Shown: positions 1 through 4,353 of the stretch, in pieces
How the letters are laid out: every line of letters begins with the position of its first letter
Position numbering within the stretch: position 1 is the stretch's first letter
Assembly: GCA_015163845.1 (NCBI GenBank)
Contig: JAAOII010000084.1
Coordinates: forward strand, 1 to 5,127
Source of the DNA: Candidatus Portiera sp.
Lineage (GTDB): Bacteria > Pseudomonadota > Gammaproteobacteria > CBDBNL01 > JAAOII01
DNA length: 5,127 bases
Reading direction: 5' to 3'
Position numbers and translations under genes: made by a program
The notes under the pieces: generated by a model
Told to the model about the DNA's origin: nothing
Databases searched by the model: none
Seen by the model: the letters and a program-made list of their open reading frames with translations, nothing else

Positions 1-646
1 AACTAGCACTCATCTTCTTAGCTTCAGCTAACTCAACTGCCACTTGCCGATATTCTTCTGCTAAATCATCAACATATAATATTACCTTATCTATCGCCAG
101 GGACTGAGCCACTGTAGCGGCTGTTTCAGTGGTATCTAATGCATAGATATTGCCATGTTTATCTGGAGCAATGTTAGACATCACTATAAGATTTCTACTC
201 AATAGCTCGCTAAGAAGGTTCGGTATATCAACAGAACGCAGTGTGCCATAATTCTGCATATCTTTACCTTTGAGAACTCCTTTAGGTTGTGCTAATAACC
301 AAATCCCAGATACGACATTAACTTTTTCATTGTATCCGGATAACTCTTTAAACAATTCATATCTCGCTTGGGACTCCATACCAGCTACAAGTGGCGAATT
401 ACTCAGAAGTTTTTCATTGGATATTCCTGACTTGCTATCTAGTTGCCAGTCATAATCTATAAAGACCAAACAACCTATACCCAAACTTCTACAGGTAGCT
501 ATGTCCTCCCATATACACTGCTCTTGGTTAGGATTGGTGAAAAAGTAAGATGGGATCACAAACAGAAACTTAGCTCTCCTGTATCTATTGATGTAAGGCA
601 GAAGCTGCTTTAGCAATCTAACGTTATTGTGTAATTCTTTAATCAT
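1..646 (-). CDS. argA: N-acetylglutamate synthase (amino-acid N-acetyltransferase), divergent, N-terminal part
   Basis: ArgA transfers acetyl from acetyl-CoA to glutamate in the cytoplasm, the first step of arginine synthesis. The frame is open from an ATG at 646-644 to the window edge (215 codons visible), and an in-frame TGA four codons upstream fixes the start region. Only the N-terminal amino-acid-kinase-like domain is seen; the C-terminal GNAT acetyltransferase domain would lie outside. Identification rests on a colinear match with E. coli ArgA from memory: LPYINRYR (16-23; VPYINTHR in E. coli), SLGI (54-57), VNVVSG...AQP.GV (109-124) and a following block ending in AIDKVILYVDD. The domain is divergent: E. 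coli LGGEA reads IPSYF, YGARPQID reads IDYDWQLD, and the next segment is roughly 18 residues shorter. In NAGS this domain normally binds the feedback inhibitor arginine rather than acting as a kinase. No clear ribosome binding site precedes the start. It is divergent from adk. A degenerate paralogue is possible. Confidence 0.85.
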   Translation of the reverse strand, partial: MIKELHNNVRLLKQLLPYINRYRRAKFLFVIPSYFFTNPNQEQCIWEDIATCRSLGIGCLVFIDYDWQLDSKSGISNEKLLSNSPLVAGMESQARYELFKELSGYNEKVNVVSGIWLLAQPKGVLKGKDMQNYGTLRSVDIPNLLSELLSRNLIVMSNIAPDKHGNIYALDTTETAATVAQSLAIDKVILYVDDLAEEYRQVAVELAEAKKMSAS

Positions 647-687
647 AGTAGCATTTCAGTGGCATTTCAAAATAGTGGCGTATTTTT

Positions 688-693
688 ATTATA
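688..693 (-). promoter_or_regulatory. Candidate -10 box for argA
   Basis: On the minus strand these six bases read TATAAT, a perfect sigma-70 -10 hexamer, about 40 bases upstream of the argA start. The box straddles the left end of the inverted-repeat element: its first four bases belong to the repeat and the last two to the flank. No good -35 hexamer lies at 16-18 bases upstream, so this is a weak inference. Confidence 0.35.
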
Positions 694-710
694 GGACACT
701 CCCAACAATT
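690..710 (+). repeat. Left terminal inverted repeat (21 bp)
   Basis: It begins TATAGGACACTCCC and is an exact reverse complement of 957-977. The match stops at the next outer base, giving a sharp outer boundary. Confidence 0.9.
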
Positions 711-728
711 AGCGGATAGATTATATTT

Positions 729-744
729 ATTAGTTGTAACTAAT
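729..744. repeat. Small hairpin inside the element
   Basis: ATTAGTT and AACTAAT are complementary 7-base arms separated by GT; with a TGTA loop the stem is 6 bp. It lies just inside the left repeat and ahead of the tnpB fragment. IS200/IS605 ends carry subterminal hairpins, so it could be a vestige of one, but the stem is short and purely AT-rich apart from one pair. Confidence 0.35.
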
Positions 745-761
745 TATAGTTGTTTTCACTA

Positions 762-791
762 TTGACTATTGGGTTATTAATATATTAAAAT
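762..791 (+). promoter_or_regulatory. Promoter-like sequence inside the element
   Basis: TTGACT (762-767, five of six consensus bases) and TAAAAT (786-791, five of six) are separated by 18 bases. Initiation about seven bases after the -10 would fall at or next to the ATG of the tnpB fragment at 799, predicting a leaderless transcript. The promoter points toward adk, so read-through could feed that gene. Confidence 0.45.
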
Positions 792-798
792 ACAAGTA

Positions 799-957
799 AT
801 GCATCGTTCTTGCACCATAAAACTATATCCAAACGATGAGCAGTTTACTACTCTCACTAATCAGCTCGGCATAGCTCGCTGGGTCTATAATCACTTTCTT
901 GCCCTACGCCTTAGACATTACAGATTATATGGCAAGCAAGAAGTTTCCAATAATTGA
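799..957 (+). pseudogene. tnpB: tnpB/orfB (IS200/IS605-type) N-terminal fragment, 52 codons
   Basis: The short reading frame starts MHRSCTIKLYPNDEQ and continues with LGIARWVYNHFLALR, then stops at TGA. This is the characteristic N-terminus of OrfB/TnpB proteins: basic residues, a KLYP motif, E-Q, then an R-W/F-V-Y-N-xx-L helix. The region corresponds to the N-terminal helix-turn-helix domain of the family. Full-length TnpB is about 350-450 residues and has a RuvC-like nuclease domain, all of which is absent. The stop codon ends on the first base of the right inverted repeat, so the truncation coincides with the element end. It cannot act as a nuclease. Whether the 52-residue peptide is made, perhaps as a small DNA- or RNA-binding protein, is unknown. 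Confidence 0.8.
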
Positions 958-977
958 ATTGTTGGGAGTGTCCTATA
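957..977 (-). repeat. Right terminal inverted repeat (21 bp)
   Basis: An exact reverse complement of 690-710, reading AATTGTTGGGAGTGTCC on the plus strand before TATA. Its first base is also the last base of the tnpB-fragment stop codon. Confidence 0.9.
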
Positions 978-978
978 G

Positions 979-984
979 TATAAT
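979..984 (+). promoter_or_regulatory. Candidate -10 box for adk
   Basis: A perfect TATAAT lies immediately outside the right inverted repeat, 38 bases before the adk ATG. The best -35-like sequence is TTGAAT at 954-959, inside the element end, with a long 19-base spacer, so the -35 is poor. If real, the adk promoter is a hybrid built by the element junction. Confidence 0.4.
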
Positions 985-1022
985 ATAGAATAAACGAATA
1001 AGCATAAATACACAATCACAAA

Positions 1023-1667
1023 ATGAACATAATTCTCCTAGGACCACCTGGAAGTGGTAAGGGAACTCAAGCAGAAATACTAAGTAATGATCTAGGCATA
1101 GCCCATATCAGCACTGGAAATATTTTGCGCCAGGAAATAGAGGAACAGACAGACCTTGGTAAGTTGGTTGCTAGGACAATGCAAGCAGGTGACCTAGTAG
1201 ACGATGAAACAATATTAGCTGTGACAATTAAAACACTGAAATCACCTGAATACTCAAAAGGATTCATATTAGATGGGGTGCCACGATCTCTGGCTCAAGC
1301 ACAAGGACTTAAAAATAATAATATAGAAATTAATCATGTGATAGATATGCTATGTAGTGATGAAGAGGTTATACAACGAATCACTAACCGCAGAGTTCAC
1401 CCAGCATCAGGACGTATTTACAATACACTATCAAATCCGCCTAGAGTGACTGATAAAGATGATGAGACGGGAGAGGACTTGGTGCAGCGAGATGATGATA
1501 AAGAAGAAACAGTGCGTAAGAGATTGCAGAATTATAATGAAATCACATCGCCTTTAAAGGACTATTATCGTGAGATGGCTAATAATGATCCATTGATTAA
1601 ATATCATCAATTGGATGCTGACAAGTCGCCGCAGTCAATTGCTGAATATATTAAACATCTGCTATGA
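1023..1667 (+). CDS. adk: Adenylate kinase
   Basis: Adk catalyses ATP + AMP = 2 ADP in the cytoplasm and is normally essential. The 214 residues equal the E. coli length and align without gaps. The P-loop GPPGSGKGTQ occupies 7-16 with Lys13. The AMP-binding segment STGNILR ends in Arg36, DGVPR supplies Asp84 and Arg88, and Arg119, Arg123, Arg156 and Arg167 are all at their E. coli positions. The LID (about 122-160, from NRRVHPASGR to VQRDDD) is the non-zinc gammaproteobacterial type, with no cysteines. Departures from the usual enzyme are Val86 for Phe in DGFPR and Ser137 for Phe in FNPP. The ATG is fixed by the canonical MNIILLGPPGSGKGT start; no Shine-Dalgarno sequence precedes it. The final 77 bp of the gene (residues from about 190 on) is the first unit of a downstream tandem array, so the C-terminus is encoded four times. 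It probably heads a unit with tsaB. Confidence 0.98.
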   Translation: MNIILLGPPGSGKGTQAEILSNDLGIAHISTGNILRQEIEEQTDLGKLVARTMQAGDLVDDETILAVTIKTLKSPEYSKGFILDGVPRSLAQAQGLKNNNIEINHVIDMLCSDEEVIQRITNRRVHPASGRIYNTLSNPPRVTDKDDETGEDLVQRDDDKEETVRKRLQNYNEITSPLKDYYREMANNDPLIKYHQLDADKSPQSIAEYIKHLL

Positions 1668-1753
1668 CATTAATGAAATATCACCAATTGGATGCTGACA
1701 AGTCGCCGCAGTCAATTGCTGAATATCATAAATATATTAACCGCCTGCTATGA
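1664..1753 (+). CDS. Mini-ORF: Adk C-terminal peptide copy 2 (29 aa)
   Basis: The ATG overlaps the adk stop as ATGA, the classic layout for termination-reinitiation. It encodes MTLMKYHQLDADKSPQ and ends in INRLL, repeating the Adk C-terminal helix region from LIKYHQLD onward with a three-residue insertion near the end (HKY). Function and expression are unknown. It may be only a by-product of DNA duplication, but it is open, starts with ATG and stops where adk stops. Confidence 0.4.
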   Translation: MTLMKYHQLDADKSPQSIAEYHKYINRLL

Positions 1754-1830
1754 CATTAATGAAATATCACCAATTGGATGCTGACAAGTCGCCGCAGTCA
1801 ATTGCTGAATATATTAACCGTCTGCTATGA
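1750..1830 (+). CDS. Mini-ORF: Adk C-terminal peptide copy 3 (26 aa)
   Basis: It again starts with an ATG overlapping the previous stop (ATGA), so three reading frames are used in succession along the array. It encodes MTLMKYHQLDADKSPQ and ends AEYINRLL, without the HKY insertion of copies 2 and 4. It differs from copy 2 only by that 9-bp gap and a synonymous CGC/CGT change. No function can be assigned. Confidence 0.4.
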   Translation: MTLMKYHQLDADKSPQSIAEYINRLL

Positions 1831-1916
1831 CATTGATTAAATATCACCAATTGGATGCTGACAAGTCGCCGCAGTCAATTGCTGAATATCATAAATATAT
1901 TAACCGTCTGCTATAG
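1827..1916 (+). CDS. Mini-ORF: Adk C-terminal peptide copy 4 (29 aa)
   Basis: Its ATG overlaps the copy 3 stop (ATGA), and it is back in the adk reading frame. It encodes MTLIKYHQLDADKSPQ and, like copy 2, carries HKY before INRLL. It ends in TAG rather than TGA, so the overlap chain stops here. LI matches genuine Adk where copies 2 and 3 have LM. No function can be assigned. Confidence 0.4.
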   Translation: MTLIKYHQLDADKSPQSIAEYHKYINRLL

Positions 1917-1917
1917 T

Positions 1918-1953
1918 AGTTATAGTTATAATTATAGTTATAATTATAGTTAT
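1918..1953 (+). repeat. AT-rich hexamer tandem repeat
   Basis: Six consecutive hexamers of AGTTAT or AATTAT (order A-A-B-A-B-A) make a 36-bp tract, effectively a 12-bp unit repeated. TATAAT appears twice inside it (1927-1932 and 1939-1944). It is followed by TATGACATT, which matches the start of the adk-tail units and may be a vestige of a fifth unit. The tract sits between the array and tsaB and could influence the tsaB promoter or be simple slippage DNA. Confidence 0.8.
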
Positions 1954-2003
1954 GACATTTATAACATTGAGCAACTAAGCATCCATAAACTCTCTATAGA
2001 TCA

Positions 2004-2807
2004 TTGCCCAACCTACTCGCTTTAGATTGTTCAACACCAAACTGCTCAGTAGCTTTATCAACTGCTGATAAGATGGATTTGCTGGACCTTGAAGCAAACT
2101 GCCAAGAGTTATCCATATGTCGTAAGAGATCTCACCATCGCTTAATTCTACCGATGATTGATCGCCTACTCAAACAAGCACAGATAGCTCAGGCAGAACT
2201 TAATAATATCATCTGTAATATTGGCCCAGGTTCATTCGTGGGATTGCGTATTTCTTTAGGGGTGGCTCAAGGAATCAGTTATGCAAACTCTTTACAACTT
2301 AGTGGTGTGTCGTCATTGGAGGTGCTGGCAACTCAAGTGCTTGATTCATGGCTAAACTCAGCAACTAGACAAACTGGAAATAAAATAGGGGTTTTGAGTA
2401 TGTGCGATAGTAAGCCGGGCGAAGTGTATTGGGCATACTACCTATATGCTGGGCTAGATGATGGGCTAGATAATAGTGCTGGAGAATCACAAATAGTATA
2501 TAGTTTAAATTTGCAAGAAGTTATTCCACCTTCTCTAAGCAAGTTAAGTGAACTGCAGATACCATCTCAATATCCCTTGCTGATTATTGGTGGAGAAAGA
2601 GAGAATATAGATGCTGTTATCTCCAATCTAATGAGTGTTGGGAGAACTGCTCGAAGCACTAGTCAAATCCTCTTGTCTCAACAGGCGGACCAATCATCAG
2701 CTAAAGATTTACTCAAAACAGCTATCTCAAAGTTCTTAAGTGGCTCATTAGATAGTATATCTCCTGCCAAATTAACTCCTCTATATTTAAGAGACGCTCT
2801 AAGTTAA
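2004..2807 (+). CDS. tsaB: tRNA threonylcarbamoyladenosine biosynthesis protein TsaB
   Basis: TsaB is the non-catalytic ASKHA-fold partner of TsaD. With TsaE it forms the complex that transfers threonylcarbamoyl, made by TsaC/Sua5, onto A37 of ANN-decoding tRNAs. Visible landmarks are the LALDCST N-terminus (5-11), SHHRLILPMIDRLL (43-56), the family signature GPGSFVGLRI (74-83; usually GPGSFTG), SKPGEVYWA (136-144) and the terminal PLYLRD (259-264). The 267 residues are somewhat longer than the roughly 230 of E. coli. Part of the excess lies near 149-160, where a 12-bp tandem duplication gives GLDD-GLDN. The start is TTG: an in-frame TAA lies six codons upstream with no ATG or GTG between, and TTG puts the conserved N-terminus in place. 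No clear ribosome binding site is seen. It follows adk and its repeat array. Confidence 0.95.
   Translation: MPNLLALDCSTPNCSVALSTADKMDLLDLEANCQELSICRKRSHHRLILPMIDRLLKQAQIAQAELNNIICNIGPGSFVGLRISLGVAQGISYANSLQLSGVSSLEVLATQVLDSWLNSATRQTGNKIGVLSMCDSKPGEVYWAYYLYAGLDDGLDNSAGESQIVYSLNLQEVIPPSLSKLSELQIPSQYPLLIIGGERENIDAVISNLMSVGRTARSTSQILLSQQADQSSAKDLLKTAISKFLSGSLDSISPAKLTPLYLRDALS
2451..2474 (+). repeat. 12-bp in-frame tandem duplication in tsaB
   Basis: GGGCTAGATGAT is followed directly by GGGCTAGATAAT, coding GLDD then GLDN (residues 150-157). It lies in the variable second half of TsaB, outside the recognised motifs, and so is probably tolerated. Confidence 0.85.
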
Positions 2808-2846
2808 TGACCTGTCAGACAACCGCTGTAACCTCAAGCTAAACTT

Positions 2847-4346
2847 ATGCTAAAGAATATTCGCCAATTTATAAGCAGAGTTATCAGAAGTAATAAGATC
2901 CATGAATTGCATTATTCTGCCCTGCCTCTGGCAACTGGTTTTTTGGGAACTGTGGGTGTTTTCTTGATACAGCTACCCATGCCGGCATTATTAGGGCCTA
3001 TGTTAATCAATGGCTTTTTGTGCTTAAACGGTCTGAGAATGGGCATAAGCAATATGTTCTTCCCGCCTATATTTATAACCATAGGCATATACATTGGCAG
3101 TAAAATTACTCCTGATACTTTGAGTGCAGTTATTACATGGTTTCCATCAATAATATTTCTACTGCTATGCATGTTCCTCGCCACAGCTGCTGGAACTTAC
3201 TATCTACATCGTTATGCCAAGTTTGACAAGTTAACTGCAGTATATGCTTCTCTCCCCGGTGCTTTCGTTAGCATCATAGCCCATACAGCACACCTCAATA
3301 TAGATCATAAAAAAATGATAATGGCTCAGAGTATTCGTGTATTCTTGGTAGTGGGATTATTGCCTTTGTTTTTGGTTCTATATATAAACGAACCTTTGTA
3401 TAGTGGGTCTCTGGATAGTTCTGTGCCAGACCCAAATAATTCATGGTTCACCTGGATATTCTGTCTTGCTCTCATAGTGTGTTTAAGTGGTGTTTTATCA
3501 ACTTTTAAAATACCCTCCCCTCATCTATTAGGAGGTATAGTTGGTTCAGGATTTTTCTTCGCCACTGGTCAATTAAGCGGACCTCTGCCAAGCATCCCTT
3601 TAATAATAGCTCTGTATATTCTAGGAAGTATCATTGGCACTAGGTTTTCTGGCTGTCGTTGGGGTGACTTAATCAAACTGGGATTACACGGACTAGCACT
3701 TAGTTTACTGATTATAATCATTGCTGCCACTGGAGCATTTATAGTTTCTTTGATATTGGATGCAGATATTCTCAGCTTGTTATTGGCCTATGGACCGGGC
3801 GGAATCAATGAAATCAGCATAATCGCTTATACTTTTGATATCAATCCAACACTTGTTGTTTTTCTGCATTTCATAAGAATTCTGGCTATTACTTTTATCT
3901 TACCCTTCATTCCACGCATTTTAGGATTACATAATCAAGTCCGTATACCTGTAAATTCGTCTGGAGAGCAATCAAGTCATTCAGTGGATCCTACTCACGG
4001 AAATCTAGCAGCTAGCCAAGTTCCTGACCAGCACACTCAAGACCAGCAGCACACTCAAGACCAGCAGCACACTCAAGACCAGCAGCCTACTCAAGACCAG
4101 CAGCACACTCAAGACCAGCAGCACACTCAAGACCAGCAGCCTACTCACGAAGAATCCCTACACAAGAGTCCAAATACTGTCCAACAAAATAGAGTTGGGG
4201 CTCACCCAGTTCACACGTCTACTAATGATCCTCGCACAGGTATCCCCATAGTCCACCCTACTAGAATTCCCCCTACTAGAATTCCCCCTAAAGTTAATCC
4301 CTCTATAGATGGCTCAGATAGTTCAGATGATGAGTCAACTGGATAG
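2847..4346 (+). CDS. abrB: AbrB-family inner-membrane protein with a repeat-rich C-terminal tail
   Basis: It belongs to the Gram-negative AbrB family (often labelled putative ammonia monooxygenase or AidB regulator), polytopic membrane proteins of uncertain transport or regulatory role made of two homologous halves. It is unrelated to the Bacillus regulator AbrB. Residues 24-360 contain about ten hydrophobic segments. The duplicated signature is visible in both halves: SLPGAFVSIIAHTAHL (135-150), then QSIRVFLVVGLLP, and YGPGGINEISIIAYTF (315-330), then HFIRILAITFILP. PALLGPMLI (46-54) and PHLLGGIVG (225-233) mark the matching half starts. Family members usually end near residue 350-360. Here about 135 hydrophilic residues follow: six HTQDQQ-type hexapeptides (396-431), a His- and Pro-rich stretch with a duplicated PTRIP, and an acidic end (DGSDSSDDE). 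The gene starts 39 bp after tsaB and is probably co-transcribed. No Shine-Dalgarno sequence is seen. The substrate is unknown. Confidence 0.88.
   Translation: MLKNIRQFISRVIRSNKIHELHYSALPLATGFLGTVGVFLIQLPMPALLGPMLINGFLCLNGLRMGISNMFFPPIFITIGIYIGSKITPDTLSAVITWFPSIIFLLLCMFLATAAGTYYLHRYAKFDKLTAVYASLPGAFVSIIAHTAHLNIDHKKMIMAQSIRVFLVVGLLPLFLVLYINEPLYSGSLDSSVPDPNNSWFTWIFCLALIVCLSGVLSTFKIPSPHLLGGIVGSGFFFATGQLSGPLPSIPLIIALYILGSIIGTRFSGCRWGDLIKLGLHGLALSLLIIIIAATGAFIVSLILDADILSLLLAYGPGGINEISIIAYTFDINPTLVVFLHFIRILAITFILPFIPRILGLHNQVRIPVNSSGEQSSHSVDPTHGNLAASQVPDQHTQDQQHTQDQQHTQDQQPTQDQQHTQDQQHTQDQQPTHEESLHKSPNTVQQNRVGAHPVHTSTNDPRTGIPIVHPTRIPPTRIPPKVNPSIDGSDSSDDESTG
4032..4139 (+). repeat. Six 18-bp tandem repeats encoding HTQDQQ/PTQDQQ
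   Basis: Six units of CACACTCAAGACCAGCAG or its CCT-starting variant run in frame, followed by a decayed seventh (PTHEES, 4140-4157). The first residue of the units reads H, H, H, P, H, H, then P in the seventh, suggesting a 54-bp H-H-P block that was itself duplicated. Because 18 is a multiple of three, copy-number changes would keep the frame. Confidence 0.95.
4257..4286 (+). repeat. 15-bp direct repeat encoding PTRIP twice
   Basis: CCTACTAGAATTCCC occurs twice in tandem and is followed by a third CCT. It is the second in-frame tandem repeat within the tail of the AbrB-like protein. Confidence 0.9.
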
Positions 4347-4353
4347 GAATATT

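Larger units (their letters stand above)
690..977. mobile_element. 288-bp MITE-like element with perfect 21-bp terminal inverted repeats and a tnpB fragment
   Basis: The stretch is bounded by 21-bp sequences that are exact reverse complements (690-710 and 957-977). It encloses an AT-rich leader with a short hairpin, a promoter-like sequence and the first 52 codons of an IS200/IS605-type orfB/tnpB, ending one base into the right repeat. It fills most of the argA/adk intergenic region. The simplest reading is a non-autonomous, internally deleted element. TA dinucleotides flank the GGACACTCCC/GGGAGTGTCC core on both sides, which would fit insertion at TA, but no longer target duplication is visible. 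Classical IS200/IS605 elements lack terminal inverted repeats, so the repeats and the tnpB piece may have different origins. Confidence 0.75.
1591..1916 (+). repeat. Four-copy tandem duplication of the adk 3' end (77/86/77/86 bp)
   Basis: Units are 1591-1667 (the real adk end), 1668-1753, 1754-1830 and 1831-1916. All contain the identical core CAATTGGATGCTGACAAGTC followed by GCCGCAGTCAATTGCTGAAT. Units 2 and 4 have a 9-bp in-frame insertion (CATAAATAT) after that core; units 1 and 3 do not. Units 1 and 3 differ at five positions, units 2 and 4 at five, and units 2 and 3 at one position plus the 9-bp gap. Units are contiguous with no spacers. Each ends CTATGA, except the last, which ends CTATAG. 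Units 2-4 are separate overlapping mini-ORFs. The alternating lengths suggest a 163-bp dimer duplicated as a block. Confidence 0.97.

Noticed and set aside
270..455. Plus-strand 61-codon ORF
   Set aside because: It lies antisense to the argA frame, which has a clear family match; the plus-strand peptide resembles nothing.
1067..1267. Minus-strand 66-codon ORF
   Set aside because: It is antisense to the P-loop and AMP-binding part of adk, a shadow frame.
1591..1916. Array of similar units considered as a CRISPR array
   Set aside because: Units are contiguous, 77 or 86 bp long, nearly identical throughout with no unique spacers, and derived from the adk coding end.
1917..2003. tRNA, riboswitch or rho-independent terminator between the array and tsaB
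   Set aside because: Only AT repeats and plain sequence are visible; no stable GC stem, T-run or tRNA-like arms.
2912..3184. Minus-strand 90-codon ORF
   Set aside because: It is antisense to the membrane segments of the AbrB-like gene; no start context or recognisable motif.
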